Below are positions 7,717-15,693 of a stretch of DNA of 59,688 nucleotides, piece after piece (positions within the stretch are counted from its first letter, which is position 1; the number at the start of each line of letters is the position of its first letter). The stretch comes from Treponema sp. (GTDB lineage: Bacteria > Spirochaetota > Spirochaetia > Treponematales > Treponemataceae). The stretch spans positions 1 through 59,688 of the forward strand of contig JAILHV010000082.1 in NCBI GenBank assembly GCA_024695625.1. The letters are read 5' to 3'. Both the position numbers and the translations under genes were made by a program. The notes below the pieces were generated by a model. It had not been told where the DNA came from. It did not search any database and worked only from the letters and a program-made list of their open reading frames with translations.

Positions 7717-8931
7717 ATGAAAAAAAAGGATAACGGCAGGCGAAAGCGGCTATTGCATGTTCTGAGGATAGTTGCCAAAAGCCCTGCGACATACATTTAC
7801 CTTGCGATTATGGTTCTTATAATTTCCATGACCGTAATTGTGTTCAACGTTGAGACAAAAACAGAAAGTGGAATCGAGACAAGGTTTGACTCCTTCTACT
7901 TTATGTGCGTTGCGGTTTTTGCAGGCTACTTTGAATATGTGTGTGAATCTCTGCCGGGAAGGGCAGCGGCCATCACGCTCTTGATAACGGGAACGTTTTT
8001 TTTCAGCTACATACGCGGTAAGGTTACTGCGGTGTTTGTGGACATTCAGGAAAAGAAGGATAAAGGTTTGAAAAGTTTAAAATCGATTGGCGGACATTTT
8101 ATAGTTTGCGGCTGGCGGCCGGGCTTTGAAAAAATCATAGAGACGGTTCTGCGCTCCAACCCCGACATTTCAACTGACTTGCTGGTACTTGTAAACGAGG
8201 CTGTTGAGCAGACATCCCAGCTCTTGACTCTTCCCCGCTACAAGGAAGTTCATTTTGTCTCCGGGGATTTTACTGATGAATCCACCTTGAACAGGGCAAG
8301 CATAAAGACTGCGGACCGGGTACTCGTCATTTCCGACCGCTCAAAAAATTATTCCGAACTTGAGGTTGACTCCCGCACGGTACTTGCTCTGCTTACCATA
8401 AGAAGCATGAACCAGGAAGTCTATGCGGTGGCTGAACTCTACAGCTCAAAATTCCAGCAGCACCTTAAGATGGCCCACTGCGACGAGATAATCCTGACCC
8501 AGGACTATGAGCAGAGCCTTCTTGCAACTGCTTCCGGCGGACAGGGGTACAGCAACGTAATCAGCACTCTTATAAGTGATGATGCTGATTCTGGAATTCT
8601 GATTGGCAATGTGCCCAAGGAATTCATTGGGAAGACTTACGGTGAGTTAAAGGCCTTTGAGCTTTCAAAGAGGTCGCAGAAGGGGGTTCTGGTCGGGCTG
8701 CTCCTGAATTCTGGAAACTTTCAGCAGCGCAGGAAGGAAGCCCTCCGCGAGGCGCAGAAAAATCCTGACATAAACAAGATAATCGACAACCTTCAGAAGG
8801 TAAAGACTCTCAAGAGCAACGACCCTCTCTTTGCCCCAAAAAGCGACTTTGTCATTCCACGGAATTCCAAGGCCATATTCGTCAGGGGAAAGGCCATAAA
8901 GGCCATAAAGACTGTAAAGGCAGGTAAATAA
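7717..8931 (+). CDS. RCK/TrkA-N ion-channel protein 2 with non-canonical pore loop
   Basis: A 404-residue paralogue of the preceding protein. TM1 (about 24-43), pore loop, TM2 (about 83-104) and RCK domain (CGWRPGFEKI near 131) align residue for residue with protein 1, including VETKTESGI before the pore and LPGR after it. The pore loop reads VAVFAGYFEY, again lacking TVGYG but keeping a G-Y pair. An in-frame ATG at 7696 overlaps the previous stop; 7717 is chosen because it gives an N-terminus matching protein 1. A heteromeric channel of the two gene products is a fair inference. A short C-terminal extension holds a lysine-rich stretch. Confidence 0.8.
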   Translation: MKKKDNGRRKRLLHVLRIVAKSPATYIYLAIMVLIISMTVIVFNVETKTESGIETRFDSFYFMCVAVFAGYFEYVCESLPGRAAAITLLITGTFFFSYIRGKVTAVFVDIQEKKDKGLKSLKSIGGHFIVCGWRPGFEKIIETVLRSNPDISTDLLVLVNEAVEQTSQLLTLPRYKEVHFVSGDFTDESTLNRASIKTADRVLVISDRSKNYSELEVDSRTVLALLTIRSMNQEVYAVAELYSSKFQQHLKMAHCDEIILTQDYEQSLLATASGGQGYSNVISTLISDDADSGILIGNVPKEFIGKTYGELKAFELSKRSQKGVLVGLLLNSGNFQQRRKEALREAQKNPDINKIIDNLQKVKTLKSNDPLFAPKSDFVIPRNSKAIFVRGKAIKAIKTVKAGK

Positions 8932-8932
8932 T

Positions 8933-9457
8933 ATGGAAGAAAAATACATGAACGACATTCTGCCAAAACTTTCCAAGATTCAGCTCTTTTCAGGCTTTAA
9001 TCCTGATGTGGAGGAAGACAGGAAAATCCTCATGCAGATTTATGAAAATATTTCCCTCAAGAAATTCAAGAAGGGGAATGTGATTATAAAAGAGGGAGAA
9101 GAAGGTGATGATTTTTTCATACTGAATTCCGGCTCGGTTCATATTTCCCGCAATACGCCGGACGGAGATCCTATTGCCCTGGCTGACCTTGATGATTCCA
9201 TGAACATTTTCTTTGGTGAGACAGCCCTTATAAGCAACGATGTTAGGAGCGCGACTGTTACCGCCCTTACAGACTGCACGCTGTTTGTTTTTTCCAGCAA
9301 GAAGTTCCACGCGCTTTGCAAGAAGGTTCCGGTTCTTGGCTACAGGGTTTTGCTGGTGCTTGCCAGGCGCATGGCAACTACGATACGCAACACCAACCGA
9401 GACAAGGCTATGCTTTACCAGGCCCTCTTTAACGAGATTGCCGGCAGCGAAAGATAG
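8933..9457 (+). CDS. Cyclic nucleotide-binding domain protein
   Basis: A 174-residue protein consisting mainly of one cNMP-binding (CAP_ED) domain. Residues 44-63 give the FKKGNVIIKEGEEGD entry strand, and the phosphate-binding cassette reads FFGETALISNDVRSATV with the key Glu96 and Arg105 that bind ribose and cyclic phosphate. No helix-turn-helix follows, so it is not a CRP-type activator. It starts 2 nt after the channel stop. A separate soluble cNMP sensor next to two RCK channel subunits suggests a regulatory subunit. An adenylate cyclase lies at 37283 in the same window. Confidence 0.85.
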   Translation: MEEKYMNDILPKLSKIQLFSGFNPDVEEDRKILMQIYENISLKKFKKGNVIIKEGEEGDDFFILNSGSVHISRNTPDGDPIALADLDDSMNIFFGETALISNDVRSATVTALTDCTLFVFSSKKFHALCKKVPVLGYRVLLVLARRMATTIRNTNRDKAMLYQALFNEIAGSER

Positions 9458-9513
9458 GCTTGTTTTCCTTGGAGACTTGCAGGCATCTTTCTTAAAAAAA
9501 GTAAAAAATAATA

Positions 9514-9542
9514 TTGAAATTTGTAACAAATTGTTATATCCT
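9514..9542 (+). promoter_or_regulatory. Promoter before the LolA-like gene
   Basis: TTGAAA (9514-9519), 17-nt spacer, TATCCT (9537-9542). The spacer holds an inverted repeat, GTAACA-AAT-TGTTAT, that could be an operator; a similar GTAAC palindrome overlaps the trpE transcription start. Confidence 0.5.
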
Positions 9543-9566
9543 TTGTTTTACTTACGGAAGGATTCT

Positions 9567-10208
9567 ATGAAAAAATATTTGTTCGGTCTAGTTTTGATAT
9601 TATTTTTATGTGCGGGCGTAAATTGCTTTGCAAAAGGTATGTCTGTGAATGACGTGCTAAAAAATCTTACCGGCCATGCGAACACCGTAGGGGAATTTTT
9701 ACAGGAAAAGAGCATTGTTGTAAACGGAAACAGGCGTGTACTCAAGTCATCAGGGACTTTTATAATTTCAAACCAGGGCATAGTCTGGAATACGCTTAAG
9801 CCTGTTCGCTCAGTTTCTACGATTACGGACGGACAGATAATCCTTGCTAATTCTGACGGCAGAAGGTCCGTGCTGGATATTCCTGCCAACAATGACTTTT
9901 CAAGTTTTTCAGTTTCTTTTTCTTCTATTTTTAAGGGCAACATGGAAAACCTGAATGAGAATTTTAGCGTCAGCTATAAGGAGAATCCTTCCGGGGAATG
10001 GATTATTTATCTGCTTCCCAAAAAGGAAAACCTTGCTTCCTTCATGAAGAAAATAGAGCTTGTGGGAGTTAACCTGAACGGCGACTCTAGGCTGGACAGC
10101 GTAACTCTTTTTCAGCAGAATGGGGAAGACATAAAATACACACTTACAAAGCAGCAGGTAAAAGAGATTCTTTCTGATGAAGAAAAATATTATTTTGAGG
10201 CAAAATAA
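9567..10208 (+). CDS. LolA-like periplasmic lipoprotein/lipid carrier (ApeM type)
   Basis: A 213-residue secreted protein. A signal peptide spans residues 1-22 (cleavage after CFA). The mature part has the LolA layout: an N-terminal segment that ends SGTFIISNQGIVWNTLKPV and a set of alternating strands. In aryl polyene operons a LolA-like protein sits next to an MMPL exporter and is thought to carry the lipid product across the periplasm. The start is fixed by GGAAGGA before the ATG at 9567. Its last 32 nt overlap the exporter gene. Confidence 0.75.
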   Translation: MKKYLFGLVLILFLCAGVNCFAKGMSVNDVLKNLTGHANTVGEFLQEKSIVVNGNRRVLKSSGTFIISNQGIVWNTLKPVRSVSTITDGQIILANSDGRRSVLDIPANNDFSSFSVSFSSIFKGNMENLNENFSVSYKENPSGEWIIYLLPKKENLASFMKKIELVGVNLNGDSRLDSVTLFQQNGEDIKYTLTKQQVKEILSDEEKYYFEAK

Positions 10209-12528
10209 ATTTTTTGTTTGTCTTTGGGGCTTTTTTCACGCAGTTGTTTTTATAGGATTTTTAGCTTCTGTTTTTTTTGGCAAGGGGCTGAATGTAGAGT
10301 CTAATCTTTTTTCCATGATGCCTTCATCCCTTTCTGCAAAAGAAATTCAGGCTGCGGATTCCATATTGTCTGAACGGACTGGGAACAATTTTTTTATTTT
10401 TGCAGGCAACGCTGAATTTTCCAAGGCAAAGGATGCTGCACTTAAGGCTTTTGAAAAACTTTCCGGCCACGATGAATTTTCCTTTCTTGAAGTGAACGCT
10501 TCATCTTTTTCTTCTGAAGAAATAACTTCTTTTGTTCACAGCCGGCGCTTTAATCTCTTGCCAAAAGCTACTGTGGATGAAATAAAATCTTCTGATAACG
10601 CGGCATCTTCTTTTGGTGAAGAGGCTCTTGCCAAAATTTACGGTGCCTTTAATCTTGCTCCGCTTGAAAATATGGAAAGCGATCCCTTTATGCTTGACGA
10701 CATTATTCTGCGCGGCTACCTTTCGCTTCTTTCTTCTTCCGAATCCTTGCTTTCTCCAAAAGAGGGTGTGCTTGCCGCAGAGCTGGACGGTCTTTGGTAC
10801 GTGGCCATTCGGGGTGGAATGAGCAAAAAGGGGGCTTCTCTTGGCGGCGGCAAAAACGGAGTGGCTCTTGTTTACAAGGAATGTCTTCCTTTGGAAAAGG
10901 ACGGTTGCCGTTTTGTTTTTTCCGGCACTCCTTTTCACAGCTACAAAAGTTCACTTTCTGCTTCCAAGGAAATTTCTGTAATCGGCATTCTTAGCATGAT
11001 TGCGGTTGTGCTTATTCTGTTTTTTGTGTTCAAAAGTTTTTTGCCCATAGCACTTTCTGTTTTTGCGGTGGCCCTTTCCTGTGCGGCCGCTTTTTCTGCA
11101 ACGCACCTTTTACTGGGAAAAGTTCATCTTACGGCACTTGTCTTTGGCACGTCTCTGATTGGTTCCTGCATTGACTACAGCCTGCATTTTTTTATCCACT
11201 GGCGGGCAGACCTGTCTTTGCAAAACGGTTCAGAGATAAGAAGGAAAATCTTTACGGGACTTTTGCTTTCACTTGCAAGCACGGAAATATGCTACCTTCT
11301 TTTGTTCTTTGCCCCATTTGAACTTTTGCGCCAGGTTGCAGTTTTTTCTTTTGCGGGTATAATGAGTTCCTTCCTTACATCTGTCTGCATTTACCCCTGT
11401 CTTAGCCTGCCTAAAAAGCGTTTGCCTCTTTCAATTCCAAAATTCAATTTGAATAAAAGATACCGCTATTTGATTTTGCTGGCATTCTTTGCATTTTCTT
11501 TGCTGGCACTTTTTGTACACAGAAAGGATGTTCGCATAAGAAACGATATTTCTTCTCTCTACAAAATGGAGGGAAGGTTAAAGGAAGACACAATTCTTAG
11601 CGCAAGGTTAACTGGCCAGACATCTCCTGCTTGGTTTTTGGTAAGCGGTGACGATGCAGAGTCCGTGCTGCAGACGGAAGAACTTTTGTCTTTGCAGGAA
11701 GGGCAGGGCTTTTCTGGTGGGGTTTGCACATCATTGTTTGCCCCTTCAAAAAAAACTCAGGATGAATCAAGGGCTGCTGTAGAAATCCTTCTTTCTGGTC
11801 TTGAGGGGCAGCTTTCAAATATAGGCTTTGAAGATGAACTTTCACTTAGGGAAAATTCTTTGGCCATAAAAAATGAATTTGCCGTTTCTGCAAACTCTTA
11901 TGTTTTTCCTTCTGACTTACCCACGGCACTTTCTTCTTTAACGGAAAATCTTTGGCTTGGAAAGATTGGCAAAAAATATTATTCAGTCTTTATGCCAAGG
12001 AAGATTCTTAGCAAGGATGAATGCCGCCTGTTTGCAGAAAAAATACCGGGACTCTTTTTTATGAACAAGGCAGAGGACATAAGCGAAGGTCTGGACCAGC
12101 TTTCCAAATTTATTGCAAAGACTTTCCTTTTGGCTTTTGTGCTTATTGCCATTATGCTAAAGTTCTTCTACGGCTTTAGGCAGCTTGCAAAGATTGTGCT
12201 TGTTCCCCTTGCGAGCGTGCTTTCTATTGTGACTGTCTTTGTGCTTTCTTCTACAAGAATCGAATTCTTTTGCATGACGGGGGCAGTTCTTGTCTTTGGT
12301 CTTGGCCTAGACTACATTATCTATATGGCGGAAAGTTCAAAGAGAAAATCCTCTCTGCAAAGTGGGGAAGAAAATCTTGAGCCTTTTGCGGTCTTGCTTT
12401 CTTTTGTTACGACGGCAATTTCTTTTGGCGCGCTTGCCTTTAGCTCCTTTGTGCCTGTCCACGTAATAGGTCTTGCGGTTTTTGCAGGCCTTTGTGCCGC
12501 AGTAGCCACCACCTTCCTGCAAAGCTAG
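10177..12528 (+). CDS. MMPL/RND-family lipid exporter
   Basis: A 783-residue RND-superfamily transporter (COG4258 type). It has the duplicated layout: an N-terminal helix (about 15-35), a periplasmic loop to about 265, a block of five helices (about 266-430), a second periplasmic loop and a second block (about 645-783) with the FGLGLDYIIYM motif carrying the proton-relay-like Asp. The first half has the matching GTSLIGSCIDYSLHF. It likely extrudes the finished polyene lipid from the inner membrane and hands it to the LolA-like protein whose gene overlaps it. The ATG at 10177 lies inside the preceding gene. Confidence 0.85.
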   Translation: MKKNIILRQNKFFVCLWGFFHAVVFIGFLASVFFGKGLNVESNLFSMMPSSLSAKEIQAADSILSERTGNNFFIFAGNAEFSKAKDAALKAFEKLSGHDEFSFLEVNASSFSSEEITSFVHSRRFNLLPKATVDEIKSSDNAASSFGEEALAKIYGAFNLAPLENMESDPFMLDDIILRGYLSLLSSSESLLSPKEGVLAAELDGLWYVAIRGGMSKKGASLGGGKNGVALVYKECLPLEKDGCRFVFSGTPFHSYKSSLSASKEISVIGILSMIAVVLILFFVFKSFLPIALSVFAVALSCAAAFSATHLLLGKVHLTALVFGTSLIGSCIDYSLHFFIHWRADLSLQNGSEIRRKIFTGLLLSLASTEICYLLLFFAPFELLRQVAVFSFAGIMSSFLTSVCIYPCLSLPKKRLPLSIPKFNLNKRYRYLILLAFFAFSLLALFVHRKDVRIRNDISSLYKMEGRLKEDTILSARLTGQTSPAWFLVSGDDAESVLQTEELLSLQEGQGFSGGVCTSLFAPSKKTQDESRAAVEILLSGLEGQLSNIGFEDELSLRENSLAIKNEFAVSANSYVFPSDLPTALSSLTENLWLGKIGKKYYSVFMPRKILSKDECRLFAEKIPGLFFMNKAEDISEGLDQLSKFIAKTFLLAFVLIAIMLKFFYGFRQLAKIVLVPLASVLSIVTVFVLSSTRIEFFCMTGAVLVFGLGLDYIIYMAESSKRKSSLQSGEENLEPFAVLLSFVTTAISFGALAFSSFVPVHVIGLAVFAGLCAAVATTFLQS

Positions 12529-12555
12529 TTGGGTGTCCCGCCCCTTTTGCTGTAT

Positions 12556-12584
12556 TTGACAAAAGACGGCATATTTCTTACAAT
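12556..12584 (+). promoter_or_regulatory. Internal promoter before the DUF3261 lipoprotein gene
   Basis: TTGACA (12556-12561), 17-nt spacer, TACAAT (12579-12584), a near-perfect promoter. The -10 ends 10 nt before the ATG at 12595 and no Shine-Dalgarno is visible, so this message is probably leaderless. It would drive the second half of the operon separately. Confidence 0.65.
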
Positions 12585-12594
12585 TAAAATTCCT

Positions 12595-13230
12595 ATGAAA
12601 CTCTTACCTACACAAAAAAACTTTTTGAACTTTACTCAAAAGACTTTTGCTGCAGCTCTTATTTTTTCTGCGCTTTTGTCATCATTTGCATTTTTTTCAT
12701 GCGTTTCTTCTGCCAAGGCAAAACTCCATCCAGTTTATATTACCGACAAAAAATGTATAGAACTTCTGCCGCCTTCTGCATGCTCCCTTTCCAAAGAGTG
12801 TGCCCAGGAATTTAGCGGTGATTTTGACGGAAAATCTTTTTCGATGATGGCATATCTTAAGCTGGATAAAAAAGAAATTTCTGTCTGCCTTTTGAGCACT
12901 TTTGGCGTGGACATTGGCTTTCTTTCCTACGATGGAAAAAGCGTTAAATTTGAATCCCACTTTTTTCCAGACAGCTTTAGGGCTGAATATATAGTTGCGG
13001 ATTTTCAAAACGCATATTATGACTTTGATGTGCTAAAGGCAAATTACTCTGCAGCAGGGCTTGCCTTTTCGGAAACAAAAACATCCACTTCCATTACGCG
13101 CACAATTCATGACGGTAAGAATTTAATAGAAGAAATAGAAATAAGTCTTAAGAAAAAAAAGATTAGCCGCATCAAGATAAGAAACCACCTTCGTAACTAC
13201 ACATATATTATTACGGAGGTTGAACCTTAA
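12595..13230 (+). CDS. DUF3261-type outer-membrane lipoprotein of the polyene operon
   Basis: A 211-residue predicted lipoprotein. The signal peptide ends FAFFSC with the lipid-modified cysteine at residue 36. The remainder is a compact beta-rich domain of about 170 residues ending in a basic stretch. Small lipoproteins of the DUF3261 family are regular members of APE clusters, between the exporter and the ketosynthase genes, as here; the family call is by position and general resemblance. The start at 12595 is chosen because an upstream TTG at 12529 lies before the internal promoter. The stop codon overlaps the ketosynthase start (TAATG). Confidence 0.65.
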   Translation: MKLLPTQKNFLNFTQKTFAAALIFSALLSSFAFFSCVSSAKAKLHPVYITDKKCIELLPPSACSLSKECAQEFSGDFDGKSFSMMAYLKLDKKEISVCLLSTFGVDIGFLSYDGKSVKFESHFFPDSFRAEYIVADFQNAYYDFDVLKANYSAAGLAFSETKTSTSITRTIHDGKNLIEEIEISLKKKKISRIKIRNHLRNYTYIITEVEP

Positions 13231-14456
13231 TGAAAGCAGAAGCTTTGCAAAAAATTTATTTTTCGGCCCCCGGAGTTTTTTGTTCGGCAGGAAAAAACAT
13301 TGGCGAACTTTGGGCTGGTGTGTGTTCCGCTGATAATTCAGGAATAAAAAAAACAAGGACTCTTTCTGGAAAGGAATTTTTTGCAGCCCGTGTTGAAGAT
13401 GATTCTTTGCCTAAAGTAAAGGCCCGACTTGATATGAAAATAACCAGGCTGGAAGCGGCCGCTCTTTTGCAGATAGAGGACTTTATCTTTGAAGCAAAAG
13501 AAAAATACGGCTCTGACCGCGTAGCAGTCTGCGTGGGTTCTTGCGACAACGGAAGCGAACTTTCTATTGCGGGTCACAAGGCTTTTTTTGAGCAGGGGAA
13601 TTTTCCGCTTTCCTATAGCCTGGAAAACCAGTGTGCGGATTATGTTGCAACTTTTGTAAGCGAAAACTATGAGCTTAAGGGTGCGTCCCTTGCATTCACT
13701 ACGGCATGTGCTTCAAGTGCGGCTGCAATCTCCAAAGCGGCAGAACTTATCCGTTCTGGGCTTGCCGATGCCGTGGTTGCAGGTGGAGTGGACATTGCTT
13801 CTGACACAGTTCTTCTTGGCTTTGATTCACTTGAATCCATCTCTTTGCAGAAGACCAATCCATTCAGCAAAAACAGAAACGGAATAACCTTGGGCGACGG
13901 AGCGGCATTTTTTTTGCTTAGCCGTGACAACCTTTTAAAAAGCGGAGTGCCTGTAATTCTTTCGGGAAGCGGACAAAGTTCGGATGCCTACCACATAACA
14001 TCTCCTGACCCGGAAGGAAATGGGGCTGCGGATGCTATGCAAAAGGCATTGGACGATGCAGCTTTAAAAGCGGAAGACATTGATTACCTTAACCTTCACG
14101 GGACAGGTACCCGCCTTAATGATTCTATGGAAGCAAAGGCTGTAGAAAAAGTTTTTGCAAGCCACAAACTCTTGTGCAGTTCCACAAAGTCGGAGACAGG
14201 ACATACGCTTGGTGCGGCTGGAGCATTGGAAGCTGCTGTGTGCTGGGCTCTTATTCAGGAAAGTGCCAAGGGGTCGGACAAAGTTCCCCTTCAGGCTTGG
14301 GACGGAGAAAGGGACAGTGAACTTCCGGACTTGAATTTTGCAGGCAAGGATTCATCTGTAAAATTCAGGGTAAGGAACTGCATGAGCAATTCCTTTGCAT
14401 TCGGCGGAAGCAATACGGTTTTGATTCTTAGCGCGGAGGATTCTTATGCAGTTTGA
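13230..14456 (+). CDS. apeO: Beta-ketoacyl-ACP synthase (ApeO-like)
   Basis: A 408-residue ketosynthase with a full active site: Cys near residue 160 in TACASS, His near 290 in HGTGT, and His near 327 in GHTLGAAGA. It condenses malonyl-ACP with an acyl-ACP. In characterised APE pathways this KS pairs with a non-catalytic chain-length-factor-like partner (ApeC); a gene for such a partner is found at 52963-53664 in this window, 38 kb away. GGAGG precedes the ATG. It overlaps the dehydratase gene by 11 nt. Confidence 0.85.
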   Translation: MKAEALQKIYFSAPGVFCSAGKNIGELWAGVCSADNSGIKKTRTLSGKEFFAARVEDDSLPKVKARLDMKITRLEAAALLQIEDFIFEAKEKYGSDRVAVCVGSCDNGSELSIAGHKAFFEQGNFPLSYSLENQCADYVATFVSENYELKGASLAFTTACASSAAAISKAAELIRSGLADAVVAGGVDIASDTVLLGFDSLESISLQKTNPFSKNRNGITLGDGAAFFLLSRDNLLKSGVPVILSGSGQSSDAYHITSPDPEGNGAADAMQKALDDAALKAEDIDYLNLHGTGTRLNDSMEAKAVEKVFASHKLLCSSTKSETGHTLGAAGALEAAVCWALIQESAKGSDKVPLQAWDGERDSELPDLNFAGKDSSVKFRVRNCMSNSFAFGGSNTVLILSAEDSYAV

Positions 14457-14940
14457 GCTTCCGGTAGAAAAAGATGAGCTTTTGACTATGGTTCCCCACA
14501 AGGGCAAGATGTTCCTTTTGAACCGTGTGGTTCAGTATGACGTGGAAAAGCTTACGATAACCTTGCAGCTGGACGTTAAGCCGGACAATATTTTTTACGA
14601 TGAAGTGCTTGGCGGAATTCCTTCATGGTGCACATTTGAAATTATGGCACAGGGAGTTGCGGCTCTTTCCTTCATAAAAAAAACAGTGCGCGGAGAAAGT
14701 GAAAAATGCAATCCCGGAGTTGTACTTAGCATCTCTCACTTTAAGACAAGGGTTTCATCCTTTGCAGCAGGAACAACAATCAGTATAAAAGTTTCGGAGG
14801 ATGTTTCTTCCGGAGACATTTCAAAATTCAGCTGTGCAATATTCGGACAGGACAATACTTCGCAGGATGATGCGGATGTGACTACATTCATTACCGTAAT
14901 GGAATCAAAAGATTTGGAACAGAGGCTGGGGCAGGAATGA
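14446..14940 (+). CDS. apeP: Second hotdog dehydratase (ApeP-like)
   Basis: A 164-residue hotdog protein. The N-terminal VPHKGKMFLLNRV and the helix region SWCTFEIMAQGVAALS match the FabA/FabZ-like ApeP family, in which the catalytic His lies in the PHKG segment. It is the presumed partner of the dehydratase at 4014, together forming a heterodimer that dehydrates without isomerisation so that the chain keeps conjugated double bonds. It is translationally coupled to the ketosynthase gene before it. Confidence 0.8.
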   Translation: MQFELPVEKDELLTMVPHKGKMFLLNRVVQYDVEKLTITLQLDVKPDNIFYDEVLGGIPSWCTFEIMAQGVAALSFIKKTVRGESEKCNPGVVLSISHFKTRVSSFAAGTTISIKVSEDVSSGDISKFSCAIFGQDNTSQDDADVTTFITVMESKDLEQRLGQE

Positions 14941-14961
14941 CTAGCCCAAGGAAAAATAAAA

Positions 14962-15693
14962 ATGGAAGATGAAAAGAAAAAAATTCTTGTAACAGGTGCA
15001 AGCGGAGGAATTGGAAGAGCCATTTGCCTTGCCGCTGCAAAAAAAGGATATTATGTAATTGCCCACTACAACCGCGGTAAGGAAAAGGCGGAAGAAACTT
15101 TGCGCTTGATAAAAGATGCCGGTGGAAAAGGGGAGCTTATTCAGTTTGACGTTCTTGACAGGGAAGGCTGCCGCGAAAAGATGAATGCCCTTTTGCTTTC
15201 ACATGGTGCCCTCTGGGGAATCGTTAGCAATGCGGGAATAAACAAAGACCAGACTTTTGCAGGTCTGGAAGGCCAGGACTGGGATTCTGTAGTGCACACA
15301 AGCCTTGACGGTTTTTACAACGTCCTTCAGCCTCTGACCCTTGCCATGTGCCGTAAGAAGAAGGGGCGCATAATTGCAATTTCTTCCGTAAGCGGAATTA
15401 CCGGCAACAGGGGACAGACAAACTACAGTGCTGCAAAGGCGGGGCTGATTGGTGCCTGCAAAGCCCTTGCGGTTGAGCTTGCCAGCAGAAACATTACCGT
15501 TAACGCTGTGGCACCCGGTCTTATTGAGACGGAAATGCTAAAAGATGCACCTGTAGAAACTCTGCTTGCTTCTGTTCCAATGAAGCGAATGGGAAAGCCC
15601 GAGGATGTTGCAAACCTTGTAACCTTCCTTTTGAGCGAAGAAGCGGGATACATTACTCGTCAGGTAATTTCTGTAAACGGCGGTATAATATGA
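14962..15693 (+). CDS. apeQ: 3-oxoacyl-ACP reductase, FabG type (ApeQ-like)
   Basis: A 243-residue short-chain dehydrogenase. The NAD(P)-binding TGASGGIG is at residues 11-18, the NAG motif at about 91, the catalytic serine in ISSVSG, and YSAAK at about 155-159. The C-terminal pattern (GLIETEML, EEAGYITRQVISVNGGI) is typical of FabG. It reduces 3-ketoacyl-ACP to 3-hydroxyacyl-ACP. No enoyl reductase gene is found in the operon, which fits a polyene product. It overlaps the next ketosynthase by 4 nt. Confidence 0.85.
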   Translation: MEDEKKKILVTGASGGIGRAICLAAAKKGYYVIAHYNRGKEKAEETLRLIKDAGGKGELIQFDVLDREGCREKMNALLLSHGALWGIVSNAGINKDQTFAGLEGQDWDSVVHTSLDGFYNVLQPLTLAMCRKKKGRIIAISSVSGITGNRGQTNYSAAKAGLIGACKALAVELASRNITVNAVAPGLIETEMLKDAPVETLLASVPMKRMGKPEDVANLVTFLLSEEAGYITRQVISVNGGII

